A stretch of 64,000 nucleotides of DNA, taken from Cupriavidus taiwanensis (lineage in GTDB: Bacteria > Pseudomonadota > Gammaproteobacteria > Burkholderiales > Burkholderiaceae). Positions 17,338 to 27,958 of this stretch are shown here, one piece after another. The position numbers and the translations under genes are program-made. Location of the stretch: positions 620,001 to 684,000 of the forward strand of contig NZ_LT977070.1 of the NCBI RefSeq assembly GCF_900250075.1, in the 5' to 3' direction. A model generated the notes under the pieces. It was given only the letters and a program-made list of their open reading frames with translations. It made no database searches and had not been told where the DNA came from. The first letter of the stretch is position 1; each line of letters begins with the position of its first letter.

Positions 17338-17358
17338 GCGGCGGCGATGGCAGGGCGC

Positions 17359-18003
17359 TCAGCCCATGACGTCGATCACGCGCTGTGCGGCATCCACCAG
17401 CTTCAGCCCGCGTTCCATCGCCATGCTGCGCAGGCGCTTGTAGGCGTCTTCCTCGCTCAGCCCGCGCGCCTGCATCAGCAGGCCCTTGGCGCGCTCCACC
17501 ACCTTGCGCTCGGCCAGTTTCAGCCGCGTGGCGTCGAGTTCGGCACGCAGCTGCTGGTCCAGTTCGAAGCGTGCATAGGCGACGTCGAGCACCGTCTTGA
17601 CGCGTTCGGCGCGCAGGCCGTCGACGATATAGGCGGTAATGCCGGCGCTCAGGGCGGCCTTGATGCGCTGGCTGTCGTCATTGTCGGTGAACAGCACGAT
17701 CGGGCGCGGGGCATGCTGGGTCGAGACGCACACGTGCTCGATGGTGTCGCGCGCCGCGGACTCGGACGCGATGATCAGCATGTCAGGCTGGCTGGCGGTG
17801 ATCACGTCGGGCAGCCGCAGGTCCGCGTCGACGACCTGGATCTCGGTGAAGCCAGCGTTCACCAGCCCGCTGCGGATGGTCTCGACGTTCAGGGGATCGG
17901 CGTCGAGCGGGTCGCGCACGAGCAGGATACGCAGCACCCGGCCGGCGGCGGGGGTGGCCGGCTTCGCTGGAGTGGGCGAGGGGGGCGGATGGCGTCTTGT
18001 CAT
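17359..18003 (-). CDS. nasT: ANTAR-domain response regulator, NasT type
   Basis: A 214-residue protein starting [10 protein letters not shown], with a proline-rich tail, a receiver-like domain (from about residue 25: [21 protein letters not shown]) and a C-terminal ANTAR domain (about 150-214) with [44 protein letters not shown] proteins bind paired hairpins in leader RNA and block termination. It has no NIT nitrate-sensing domain, so it resembles NasT, which is held inactive by the nitrate sensor NasS in Pseudomonas and Azotobacter. No nasS lies beside it here. It sits upstream of and in line with nrtA. Confidence 0.88.
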   Translation of the reverse strand: MTRRHPPPSPTPAKPATPAAGRVLRILLVRDPLDADPLNVETIRSGLVNAGFTEIQVVDADLRLPDVITASQPDMLIIASESAARDTIEHVCVSTQHAPRPIVLFTDNDDSQRIKAALSAGITAYIVDGLRAERVKTVLDVAYARFELDQQLRAELDATRLKLAERKVVERAKGLLMQARGLSEEDAYKRLRSMAMERGLKLVDAAQRVIDVMG

Positions 18004-18211
18004 GGCTGGCTCTGTTGCAGTGCGCCATGCAAGATTCGCGCCGGCAAGGTGGGTTTGGCGCCCCAGTCCGGGTGCAGCGGCGCTGCGAGCGTGCCTGGAT
18101 TCATTGTATGCGGCCGTACGCAGGCCCCGGCCTCGCGGTGTATCCTGTTGCCCTGCTGCGCCCGGCACCGGGCCCCGTCGCAGCACCGATCTGACCTATC
18201 TGGAGAGATGC

Positions 18212-18913
18212 ATGACCGAATTCGTGTTCGCCCCGCCCGCACCCGTTGGCGTGCCAGTGCGCGGCAGCGACGCCAGCTTTCCGGTCCGGCGCGTGTACTG
18301 CGTCGGCCGCAACTATGCCGCCCATGCCCGGGAAATGGGTTCGGACCCCGACCGCGAGCCGCCGTTTTTCTTCTGCAAGCCGTCCGACGCGGTCAGCTAC
18401 GTCGCCGACGGCACCGAGGGCGCCTTCCCGTACCCGCCGGGCACCAGCAACTGCCACTATGAAGTGGAGCTGGTGGTGGCGATCGGCAAGGGCGGCCGCG
18501 ACATCCCGGTCGAGCAGGCCGCCGGCCATGTGTTCGGCTATGCCGTGGGCCTGGACATGACGCGCCGCGACCTGCAGAACGAATCGAAGAAGACTGGCCG
18601 CCCGTGGGAGACCGGCAAGGCCTTCGACCGCTCCGCGCCGATCGGCCCGATCGTGCCGGTCGCGGCCATCGGCCATCCGCAAAAGGGCGAGGTCACGCTG
18701 TCGGTCAACGGCGTCGAAAAGCAGCGCGGCGACCTGTCGGACCTGATCTGGTCGGTGCCGGAGATGGTGTCGTACCTGTCGAAGCTGTTCGAGCTGCAGC
18801 CCGGCGACCTGATCTTCAGCGGCACGCCCGAGGGCGTGGGCCCGGTGGTCAAGGGCGATGTCATGCAGTGCCACGTCGGCGGCGTGGGCGATCTCACCAT
18901 CAAGGTAGTCTGA
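18212..18913 (+). CDS. Fumarylacetoacetate hydrolase family protein
   Basis: A 233-residue FAH-fold enzyme. The family opens carbon-carbon bonds or isomerises or decarboxylates 2-oxo acids; fumarylpyruvate hydrolase is a plausible specific activity. Metal-binding acidic residues are seen in [13 protein letters not shown] (E-x-E) and in [24 protein letters not shown] is the typical C-terminal motif. GGAGAG precedes the ATG at 18212. It lies 3 bp before a zeta-class GST/maleylacetoacetate isomerase gene, which suggests consecutive isomerase and hydrolase steps in aromatic ring-cleavage catabolism such as gentisate. Confidence 0.92.
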   Translation: MTEFVFAPPAPVGVPVRGSDASFPVRRVYCVGRNYAAHAREMGSDPDREPPFFFCKPSDAVSYVADGTEGAFPYPPGTSNCHYEVELVVAIGKGGRDIPVEQAAGHVFGYAVGLDMTRRDLQNESKKTGRPWETGKAFDRSAPIGPIVPVAAIGHPQKGEVTLSVNGVEKQRGDLSDLIWSVPEMVSYLSKLFELQPGDLIFSGTPEGVGPVVKGDVMQCHVGGVGDLTIKVV

Positions 18914-18916
18914 CCG

Positions 18917-19564
18917 ATGCTCAAGCTTTACAGCTATTTCCGCAGTTCGGCCTCGTTCCGCGTGCGTATCGCGCTGGAACTCAAGGGCCTGTCCTATGAC
19001 TACGTGCCGGTGCACCTGCTCAAGGAAGGCGGCCAGCAACTCAAGCCCGAGTTCCGCGCGGTGAACCCCGACGGGCTGGTACCGGCGCTGGCCGATGGCG
19101 AGCACGTGCTGCAGCAATCGCTGGCCATCGTCGAGTACCTGGACGAGGTCCACCCCGAGCCGAAGCTGCTGCCCGGCACGGCACTGGACCGTGCCTATGT
19201 GCGCGGCCTGGCGCAGGAGATCGCCTGCGAGATCCATCCGCTGAACAACCTGCGCGTGCTCAAGTACCTGAAACACACGGTGGGCGTGACCGACGAGGTC
19301 AAGGACGCCTGGTACCGCCACTGGATCGAGCTGGGCTTCGCCTCGCTGCAAGCCAACCTCGAGCGCAGCGGCAAGGCCGGGCGCTTCTGCTTTGGCGACA
19401 CGCCCACGCTGGCCGACCTGTGCCTGGTGCCGCAGGTGTTCAACGCTCAACGCTTCAATATCGACGTGGCGCGCTATCCGGCGATCGCGAAGATCTATGA
19501 AGCGTGCATGGCGCTGCCGGCGTTCCAGAAGGCGGAGCCGAAGTCGCAGCCCGACGCGGAATAG
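18917..19564 (+). CDS. maiA: Maleylacetoacetate/maleylpyruvate isomerase (zeta GST)
   Basis: Glutathione-dependent isomerase of 215 residues that converts maleyl- to fumaryl-acetoacetate or -pyruvate. The N-terminal thioredoxin-fold domain carries the zeta-class active-site sequence YSYFRSSASFRVRIALELKGL (serines about residues 9-11 contact glutathione), and QQSLAIVEYLDE is the glutathione-binding motif. The helical C-terminal domain follows. It is coupled to the preceding FAH-family gene and ends at an intrinsic terminator. Confidence 0.93.
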   Translation: MLKLYSYFRSSASFRVRIALELKGLSYDYVPVHLLKEGGQQLKPEFRAVNPDGLVPALADGEHVLQQSLAIVEYLDEVHPEPKLLPGTALDRAYVRGLAQEIACEIHPLNNLRVLKYLKHTVGVTDEVKDAWYRHWIELGFASLQANLERSGKAGRFCFGDTPTLADLCLVPQVFNAQRFNIDVARYPAIAKIYEACMALPAFQKAEPKSQPDAE

Positions 19565-19585
19565 TATTGCGCCCCGGCAAAGCGC

Positions 19586-19614
19586 AAACACCCCGGCACT
19601 GCCGGGGTGTTTTG
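19586..19614. terminator. Bidirectional intrinsic terminator between maiA and ftsY
   Basis: AAACACCCCGGC (19586-19597) pairs over 12 bp with GCCGGGGTGTTT (19601-19612) on a 3-base loop, with A- and T-rich flanks. It separates the convergent maiA and ftsY genes. Confidence 0.88.
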
Positions 19615-19633
19615 TCTTGGAGGACGTCGGGAT

Positions 19634-20815
19634 TTAACCCAGCAGCGCCTCGGCGAACTCCTCCGCCTTGAACGGCTGCAGGTCTTCTACCTTCTCGCCC
19701 ACGCCGATGAAGTAGACCGGCACCGGGCGCTGGCGCGCGATCGCCGCCAGGATGCCGCCCTTGGCGGTGCCGTCGAGCTTGGTCACGATCAGGCCGGTGA
19801 GCCCGAGCGCGTCGTCGAAGGCACGGGTTTGCTGCAGGGCGTTCTGGCCGGTATTGGCGTCGATCACCAGCAGCACCTCGTGCGGGGCGCTGGGCATGGC
19901 CTTGCTGATCACGCGCTTGACCTTCTTCAGCTCTTCCATCAGGTGCAGCTGCGTCGGCAGGCGCCCGGCGGTGTCGGCCATGACGATGTCGATGCCGCGC
20001 GCCTTGGCGGCGTTGACGGCGTCGAAGATCACCGCCGCCGGATCGCCGCTTTCCTGCGCCACCACGGTGACGTTGTTGCGTTCGCCCCAGATCGCCAGCT
20101 GCTCGCGCGCGGCGGCGCGGAAGGTGTCGCCGGCGGCCAGCAGCACCTTCTGGTCATAGCGCTGGAAGTGCTTGCACAGCTTGCCGATGCTGGTGGTCTT
20201 GCCGGCGCCGTTGACGCCCGCGATCATCATCACCAGCGGCTGCTCGCGGCCCAGCGCCATGGTTTTTTCGAGCGGGCGCAGCAGCTGCGTCAGCAGCTCG
20301 CGCAGCGCCGCCTTGACGCCCTCGGCGGTTTCAATGCGTTCGGACCTGACGCGCTTGCGCAGTTCGCCCAGCAGGTATTCGGTGGCCTCGACCCCGGCGT
20401 CGGCCATCAGCAGCGCGGTTTCCAGTTCCTCGAACAGGTCCTCGTCGACCTTGACGCCGACGAACAGCGTGCCGAGGTTGCGGCTGGTCTTGGACAGTCC
20501 GGTGCGCAGGCGCTGCATCCAGCCCTGCCTGGCTTCCGCGCTGGGGGCGGGCGGCGGCACCAGTTCCAGCGCCTCGGCAGCCACTGGCGCCGGCGCGGGC
20601 GGAGGCACTTGTGCCGGCACCGGGACGGGCACGGGAACCGGCACGGTCGCGGGGACTGGCGTGGGCGTTGGCGTTGGTGCCGGGGACGGTGCCGGGGCGG
20701 GTGCGGGGACCTCCGGCGCGGGGGCCGGGGCTGGCGCGGGCGCCTCGACGGCGGCCTCCACTGGCGCCTCGACGGGCGCCGGCTCGGCCTTGCGCTTCTT
20801 CCAGAAACTAAACAT
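19634..20815 (-). CDS. ftsY: Signal recognition particle receptor FtsY
   Basis: GTPase that docks SRP-ribosome complexes at the inner membrane. The 393-residue protein begins MFSFWKKRKAEP, followed by an acidic-poor, Ala/Pro/Val-rich linker (about residues 12-85) where most FtsY proteins have an acidic A domain. The NG domains follow: GVNGAGKTTSIGKL (P-loop, about 200), DTAGRLPTQ, and TKLDGTAKGG. The low-complexity linker makes the DNA repetitive at 20560-20780 but keeps the frame. Confidence 0.97.
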   Translation of the reverse strand: MFSFWKKRKAEPAPVEAPVEAAVEAPAPAPAPAPEVPAPAPAPSPAPTPTPTPVPATVPVPVPVPVPAQVPPPAPAPVAAEALELVPPPAPSAEARQGWMQRLRTGLSKTSRNLGTLFVGVKVDEDLFEELETALLMADAGVEATEYLLGELRKRVRSERIETAEGVKAALRELLTQLLRPLEKTMALGREQPLVMMIAGVNGAGKTTSIGKLCKHFQRYDQKVLLAAGDTFRAAAREQLAIWGERNNVTVVAQESGDPAAVIFDAVNAAKARGIDIVMADTAGRLPTQLHLMEELKKVKRVISKAMPSAPHEVLLVIDANTGQNALQQTRAFDDALGLTGLIVTKLDGTAKGGILAAIARQRPVPVYFIGVGEKVEDLQPFKAEEFAEALLG

Positions 20816-20926
20816 TGGGGAACGGGGTCAATACCGGGGCCGAAACCCTGGCGGCAGCCACTGCCGCAGGCAACCGGTGATTAATCAATGGGTTACGCAG
20901 GCTTCGCGATGGCAGGGGAGAAACCG

Positions 20927-20956
20927 TTGTGGTCCCCGCCGGCGATTGCGTATAGT
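20927..20956 (+). promoter_or_regulatory. Sigma-70-type promoter for the M16 peptidase pair
   Basis: TTGTGG (20927-20932) and TATAGT (20951-20956) are 18 bp apart, about 85 bp upstream of the first M16 start codon. The -10 overlaps the start of a 13-bp tandem duplication. Confidence 0.45.
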
Positions 20957-20979
20957 TCGCTACATGAGTTCACTACATG
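20954..20979. repeat. 13-bp tandem duplication in the ftsY-M16 gap
   Basis: AGTTCGCTACATG (20954-20966) is followed directly by AGTTCACTACATG (20967-20979), differing at one base. It lies in the divergent promoter region between ftsY and the M16 gene. Confidence 0.7.
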
Positions 20980-21042
20980 GCAGATTCGCGCGCAGCGTCG
21001 CGCACGCGGATCGATCGGCAAAATTTTAGCAGACGGGGTCGC

Positions 21043-22590
21043 ATGAACCATTGCGCTGTCATGACCGCAACGGGCGCACCAGGCACCAACGCCGCCGCCC
21101 AAACGCGCATCCAACGCCACGTACCGCCCTCGCAGGCGCCTTCCGCACGCACCGCGCGGCTGGCGCGGCGGGCCATCCCCGCGCTGCTGCTGGCGCTGCT
21201 GCCCTGGTCGCTGCCCGTGGCGGCGCAGGGCGTGGTGGCCTCGCCGATGCCGGCGGCGCAGACCGCCCCGGCCGGCGCCACCGCCCACGGCACGACTGAA
21301 TACCGCCTGTCCAACGGCCTGCGGCTGATCGTCAAGGAAGACCACCGCGCCCCCACCGTGGCACACCAGGTCTGGTACCGCGTGGGCGGCATCGACGAGG
21401 TCAGCGGCACCACCGGCGTGGCCCACATGCTGGAACACATGATGTTCAAGGGCACGCCCAAGGTCGGCGTGGGCGAGTTCTCGAAGCAGGTGGCGGCCCT
21501 CGGCGGGCGCGAGAACGCCATGACCAACCGCGACTTCACCATGTACTACCAGCAGATCGGCAAGCAGTACCTGCCGAAAATGATGGAGCTGGAAGCCGAC
21601 CGCATGGCCAACCTGGTCATCACCAAGGACGAGTTCGAGCGCGAGATGAAGGTGGTGATGGAAGAACGCCGCCTGCGCACCGACGACTCCGCGCGCGGCA
21701 CGGTCTATGAGCAGCTGCTGGCCACGGTCTACACCGCCGCGGCCTACCGCCACCCGGTGATCGGCTGGATGGACGACCTGGTCAACATGCGCGTCGACGA
21801 CGTCAAGGACTGGTATCGCCACTGGTATGTGCCCAACAACGCCACCGTGATCGTCACGGGCGACGTCAGGGCCGACGAAGTGCGCGCGCTGGCCGAGCGC
21901 TACTACGGCAAGCTCAAGCCGCGTGCGCTGCCGGTACGCAAGGACCAGGAAGAACCGGCGCAGAAGGGCATCAAGCGCATCTGGGTCAAGGCGCCCGCCG
22001 AGAACCAGTACATGGTGATGGCCTACAAGGTGCCGCGCCTGCGCGACGTCGAGAAAGACGTCGACCCCTATGCGCTCGAGGTGCTCGCGGCCGTGCTCAA
22101 CGGCTACGACAACGCGCGCCTGACCCGCGAACTGGTGCGCGAGCAGCGCCTGGCCGACGACGTCAATGTCGGCTACGACAGCATCAACCGCGGCGAGTCG
22201 CTGTTCGTGCTCGACGGCACGCCGGCGGCTGGCCACAACACCGACGAGATAGAGCGCGCGCTGCGCGCGGAGATCCAGCGCATCGCCCGCGAGGGCGTGT
22301 CGCCGGAAGAACTCAAGCGCGTCAAGGCGCAGGTGGTGGCCGGCCAGATCTACAAGCGCGATTCGGTATTCGGGCAGGGCATGGAGATCGGCGTGGCCGA
22401 GATCTCGGAGATCTCCTGGCGCCAGATCGACCGCATGCTCGACAAGATCAAGGCCGTCACGCCGGCGCAGGTGCAGGCCGTCGCCGCGAAGTATTTCAAC
22501 GACGACAACCTGACCGTGGCCACCCTGGTGCCGCAGCCGATCGATCCGAACAAGCCCAAGTCCCAGGCCCCGTCGGGCCTGCGCCACTGA
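21043..22590 (+). CDS. M16 family zinc metallopeptidase (catalytic member)
   Basis: Pitrilysin/processing-peptidase type protease of 515 residues. A signal peptide is visible before VAAQGVVASP. The inverted zinc motif HxxEH is present in GVAHMLEHMMFKGT, with the downstream glutamate in EADRMANLV. The start at 21043 (MNHCAVMTATG) was chosen as the first ATG giving a normal basic N terminus; an upstream ATG at 20977 is in frame. A second M16 gene without the zinc motif follows 10 bp later. Such pairs act as a heterodimer, probably in the periplasm. Confidence 0.92.
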   Translation: MNHCAVMTATGAPGTNAAAQTRIQRHVPPSQAPSARTARLARRAIPALLLALLPWSLPVAAQGVVASPMPAAQTAPAGATAHGTTEYRLSNGLRLIVKEDHRAPTVAHQVWYRVGGIDEVSGTTGVAHMLEHMMFKGTPKVGVGEFSKQVAALGGRENAMTNRDFTMYYQQIGKQYLPKMMELEADRMANLVITKDEFEREMKVVMEERRLRTDDSARGTVYEQLLATVYTAAAYRHPVIGWMDDLVNMRVDDVKDWYRHWYVPNNATVIVTGDVRADEVRALAERYYGKLKPRALPVRKDQEEPAQKGIKRIWVKAPAENQYMVMAYKVPRLRDVEKDVDPYALEVLAAVLNGYDNARLTRELVREQRLADDVNVGYDSINRGESLFVLDGTPAAGHNTDEIERALRAEIQRIAREGVSPEELKRVKAQVVAGQIYKRDSVFGQGMEIGVAEISEISWRQIDRMLDKIKAVTPAQVQAVAAKYFNDDNLTVATLVPQPIDPNKPKSQAPSGLRH

Positions 22591-22600
22591 GAACAAGGCG

Positions 22601-23983
22601 ATGACCCAGTCCGTCACTTCCGCGCCGCGCCCGCTGCGCAAACTGGCCGGCGCCGCGTTGGGCGCCGTGGTGCTGCTGGCCGCGCAGCTGGCGCAGGCAG
22701 CGATCCCGATCGAGCACTGGACCGCATCCACCGGCGCCCGGGTATTCTTCGTGCACAGCCCGTCGATCCCGATGCTCGATATCAATATCGACTTCGACGC
22801 CGGCAGCCGCTATGACCCGCAGGGCAAGGCCGGGCTGGCCACGCTGACCGCGGCCCTGCTGGACAAGGGCGCGGCCGCGCAGGACGGCCAGCCGGCGCGC
22901 GACGAGGCCAGGATCGCCGATGCCTTTGCCGATACCGGGGCCGCCTTCGGCGGTGCGGCCGGCGGCGACCGCGGCGGCATCGGGCTGCGCACCCTGACCG
23001 CGCAGCCTGAACTGGACCAGTCGGTCGCGCTGGCGGCGCAGCTGATCAAGGCGCCAACCTATCCGGATGCCGTGGTCGGTCGCGAGAAGCAGCGCCTGAT
23101 CACCGCCATCCGCGAAGCCGACACCAAGCCGGGCGTGATCGCCGACAAGGCGCTGGCCCGGGCCATGTATCCCGACCATCCCTACGGCGTCGCCGCGACC
23201 CCCGAGAGCGTGGCGTCGATTACGCGCGACGACATCGTCGGCTTCTGGCGCGACAACTACGGCGCGCAGCGCGCGGTGGTGACGCTGATCGGCGCGGTCG
23301 ACCGCAAGCAGGCCGAGGCCATCGCCGAGCAGCTGACGCGCGGGCTGCCGCCCGGCCGCGCCGCGCCCACGCTGCCGCAGGTGAAACTGAAGATCGCGCC
23401 CAGCGAGCAACGCCTGCCGCACCCGGCGCAGCAGTCCAGCGTGGCGCTGGGCCAGCCGGCGATCGCGCGCGGCGACCCCGACTATTTCGCGCTGCTGGTG
23501 GGCAACTACGTGCTGGGCGGCGGTGGCTTCAGCTCGCGCCTGACCGACGAAGTACGCGAGAAGCGCGGCCTGACCTACGGCGTGGACAGCTACTTCGCAC
23601 CGTCCAAGCAGCCGGGGCCGTTCGGCATCAGCCTGCAGACCAAGAAGGCCCAGACCGACGAGGCGCTGGCGCTGGTGCGCCAGGTGCTGGCGCGCTTTGT
23701 CGCCGAAGGCCCGAGCGAAAAGGAGCTGCGCGCGGCCAAGGACAACCTGATCAACGGCTTTCCGCTGCGCATCGACAACAACCGCAAGCTGCTGACCAAC
23801 GTCGCCAATATCGGCTGGTACGGGCTGCCGCTCGACTACCTCGATACCTGGACCGCGCAGATCGGCAAGGTCACGCGCGAACAGGTCAGGGCGGCGTTCC
23901 AGCGCCACGTGCACCCGGACAACATGGCGACGGTGATCGTCGGCGGCCCGGTGGGCAGCGCGCCCACGGCTTCGCGGCAGTGA
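22601..23983 (+). CDS. M16 family peptidase-like protein (non-catalytic partner)
   Basis: A 460-residue M16-fold protein with a signal peptide ending near AQAAIPIEHW. Where the catalytic partner has HxxEH this protein has TAALLDKGAAAQDGQ, so it cannot bind zinc. It keeps the R/Y substrate-binding pair in FSSRLTDEVREKRGLTYGVDSYF, a feature of the non-catalytic subunit in two-gene M16B proteases. Close coupling with the gene at 21043-22590 supports one complex. Confidence 0.92.
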   Translation: MTQSVTSAPRPLRKLAGAALGAVVLLAAQLAQAAIPIEHWTASTGARVFFVHSPSIPMLDINIDFDAGSRYDPQGKAGLATLTAALLDKGAAAQDGQPARDEARIADAFADTGAAFGGAAGGDRGGIGLRTLTAQPELDQSVALAAQLIKAPTYPDAVVGREKQRLITAIREADTKPGVIADKALARAMYPDHPYGVAATPESVASITRDDIVGFWRDNYGAQRAVVTLIGAVDRKQAEAIAEQLTRGLPPGRAAPTLPQVKLKIAPSEQRLPHPAQQSSVALGQPAIARGDPDYFALLVGNYVLGGGGFSSRLTDEVREKRGLTYGVDSYFAPSKQPGPFGISLQTKKAQTDEALALVRQVLARFVAEGPSEKELRAAKDNLINGFPLRIDNNRKLLTNVANIGWYGLPLDYLDTWTAQIGKVTREQVRAAFQRHVHPDNMATVIVGGPVGSAPTASRQ

Positions 23984-24056
23984 GGTTAGCGATGATGTCG
24001 GCGGTGACGGCGGCATCGCCTGCGGCGGAACCTGCCGCAGGCTCTACAATCACGGC

Positions 24057-25763
<1,707 letters not shown>

Positions 25764-25815
25764 TACCGGATCACCCTGGCCCGGCCTCGCCATCCCGGCT
25801 TGCGCCGCGCAAAAA

Positions 25816-25847
25816 AAGCCCCCGGCACCGCAAGGTGACGGGGGCTT
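25816..25847. terminator. Intrinsic terminator between ferredoxin and phoX genes
   Basis: AAGCCCCCG (25816-25824) pairs with CGGGGGCTT (25839-25847), with a run of seven A on the left, which on the minus strand is a T-tract for phoX. It can serve both convergent genes. Confidence 0.82.
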
Positions 25848-25892
25848 AACCTTTCCCCAATTACTACGGTTACTGCCTACTGCACTGCGCGG

Positions 25893-27752
25893 TCAGGCAC
25901 CGATTGGCTTGCCGTCGGCACGACGCACCACGATGGTGGACGAGCGCGGCGGCTTGGCCGCATCCGGCCACTTGCCGGTCGGGTGCTGGATGTTGATGAA
26001 GCAGGTGGTCAGGTCCGGCGTGTAGGCGATGCCGGTGATCTCGCAACCGGTCGGGCCCGCCAGGAAGCGCTTCGACTGGCCCGTCGGCGAGATGTAGTAC
26101 ATGCTGTTGTTGCCGAAGGTGCCGGTGTAGGTGGCGCTGGTGCTCGAATCGGTCTGCACCCACAGGCGGCCCTTGGGATCGACGCGCAGGCCGTCCGGGC
26201 TCGAGAACGTATCGCCGTTGATGTTGCCCTTCAGGTTGTCCGTGGCCAGCGACGGGTCGCCGGCCTGCAGCAGGATGCTCCAGGTGAAGGTCGTGGCCAG
26301 CGGCGAATTGCCGGCTTCATTCCACTTCACGATATGGCCGTGCAGGTTGTTCTTGCGCGGGTTGGCGGCGTCGGTCTGCTGGCGGCCGCTGTTGTTGGTC
26401 AGCGTGCAGTACAGCGTGTTGTCCGGTGCCGCAGTGATCCACTCGGGGCGGTCCATCAGCGTGCCACCAGCCACGCGCGCGGCCGACTTGGTGTTGATCA
26501 GCACGTCTGCCTGGGTGACGAAGTCGACCGTGGTCGGTGCCGGCGAGACCGCCGACTGGGTCCAGTTGCCCGGGTCCGAGGCACCGACGGTGAGGCCGTT
26601 CTTGCCCTGCGACAGTTCGATCCACTGGCCGCTGCCGTCGGCGTTGAACTTCGCCACGTACAGCGTGCCGGTGTCCAGCAGGTTGGCGTTGGCGGCGCGA
26701 TTGTTCGGGTCGAAGGCCTTGCTTGGCACGAACTTGTAGATGCAGCCCGGGGTGCCGTCGTCGCCCATGTAGAAGGCCACGTTGTTGCTGGCATCGGTGA
26801 TGAAGGCGACGTTCTCGTGGTCGAAGCGGCCCATCGCGGTGCGCTTGGCCGGCGCGCCCAGCGTGCCGTACGGGTCGATCTCCACCACCCAGCCATAGCC
26901 GTTGTCGGCCTGGTTCGGGTCGATGTAGTTGTCGGTGCTTTCTTCGCAGGTCAGGTAGGTGCCCCACGGGGTATGGCCGCTCGAGCAGTTGTTGAGCATG
27001 CCGACCACGGTGGCGCCGACCACCGGTGCGGCCGGGCCGCCGACGCGGTACAGCGTGTTGCCGGTGTAGCGCTTGTTGTAGATCGAGTCGCGCTTGACCT
27101 GCCACTTGCCGCTGGCGGCCAGTTCCACTTCGATCACCGAAATGCCGACCGCCGACAGGGCGATGCGCTTCTGCTCCGGGCTTGCGGTAGCGGCATCGTA
27201 GGCGGTCGGGAACAGGATGTTGTAGTCCGGCAGTTCGTGGTTGATTGCCAGCAGGCCGCCCTTCTGCGGATCCACGCCCGGCAGTGTGAAGAAGTGCATG
27301 CCGTCGTGGTTGCCGCCGGCCTGGCGCTCGGTCTCGGCCGACGACTGGAAGGCGCCGGCATAGCCGGTGGCACCGGCTTCGACCGGGTCGCCGGCGGAGA
27401 ACAAGACGTCGACGCTGTAGCCGCTCGGCACCACCACGGTGTCGGCGGTGGACTTGGCGATCGGCTCGAAGGTGACCTCGTAGCTCGGCGTGGCCGGCGC
27501 CGGGGCCGGAGCGGGTGCCGGGGCAGGGGCCGGTGCGGGCGCCGGAGCCGGAGCAGGATCGTCATCGCCGCCGCAGGCGGCCAGCAGGCCGCTGCCGAAT
27601 GCCGACACCAGCGACAAGCCCAGGCCGCCGCGCAGCACCCGGCGGCGGGCCGGGTTGGCGGCGACGATGTCCTCGAGCATCTGGCCGGGCACGTCAACGT
27701 CGGGCTTGGCGGCGCGGCTTGCGGCGCGCGCTTCGTCGGTCAGGTACGACAT
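25893..27752 (-). CDS. phoX: PhoX family alkaline phosphatase
   Basis: DUF839/PhoX-type phosphatase of 619 residues, a Ca/Fe-dependent periplasmic phosphomonoesterase. The N terminus carries a twin-arginine signal (ARRRVLRGGLGLSLV, about 35-50) and then LLAACGG, so it may be a Tat-exported lipoprotein. A (Pro-Ala)n linker of about 20 residues (67-87) leads to the beta-propeller with INHELPDYN, LTCEESTDNY and RFDHENVAF. A Pho box lies about 86 bp upstream. It stands alone between the ferredoxin gene and pth. Confidence 0.93.
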   Translation of the reverse strand: MSYLTDEARAASRAAKPDVDVPGQMLEDIVAANPARRRVLRGGLGLSLVSAFGSGLLAACGGDDDPAPAPAPAPAPAPAPAPAPAPATPSYEVTFEPIAKSTADTVVVPSGYSVDVLFSAGDPVEAGATGYAGAFQSSAETERQAGGNHDGMHFFTLPGVDPQKGGLLAINHELPDYNILFPTAYDAATASPEQKRIALSAVGISVIEVELAASGKWQVKRDSIYNKRYTGNTLYRVGGPAAPVVGATVVGMLNNCSSGHTPWGTYLTCEESTDNYIDPNQADNGYGWVVEIDPYGTLGAPAKRTAMGRFDHENVAFITDASNNVAFYMGDDGTPGCIYKFVPSKAFDPNNRAANANLLDTGTLYVAKFNADGSGQWIELSQGKNGLTVGASDPGNWTQSAVSPAPTTVDFVTQADVLINTKSAARVAGGTLMDRPEWITAAPDNTLYCTLTNNSGRQQTDAANPRKNNLHGHIVKWNEAGNSPLATTFTWSILLQAGDPSLATDNLKGNINGDTFSSPDGLRVDPKGRLWVQTDSSTSATYTGTFGNNSMYYISPTGQSKRFLAGPTGCEITGIAYTPDLTTCFINIQHPTGKWPDAAKPPRSSTIVVRRADGKPIGA

Positions 27753-27837
27753 GGGCTTTCCTCCTGTGGGATGTCATGCGCATCGGCAACCATGCGATAC
27801 CGACGCGATTGGAAACCCCGCAATTTAGGTGGTGCCC

Positions 27838-27855
27838 ATGGCACTTTGATGACAC
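27838..27855 (-). promoter_or_regulatory. Pho box (PhoB site) upstream of phoX
   Basis: On the minus strand GTGTCAT (27855-27849), CAAA and GTGCCAT (27844-27838) form two 7-base half sites repeated at 11 bp, the PhoB pattern CTGTCAT-N4-CTGTCAT. A possible -10, TAAATT, lies ten bases downstream of the second repeat, the usual geometry for a promoter whose -35 is replaced by the Pho box. Confidence 0.72.
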
Positions 27856-27958
27856 TATGTCTGCAACTGCAGACCGGTGCGTCCAGACGACGACGGGCCG
27901 CGGATGCGGCCCGTTTTCATGCTGCTGTCGCAGAAATATGCTGGCTGGGGTGCGGCGC

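Noticed and set aside
20560..20780. Repetitive GC-rich DNA suggesting a minisatellite or CRISPR-like array
   Set aside because: It encodes the Ala/Pro/Val-rich linker of FtsY in frame. Units are irregular and there are no spacers.
27490..27560. Short-period GC repeat
   Set aside because: It is the Pro-Ala linker of PhoX behind the lipobox, not an independent repeat element.
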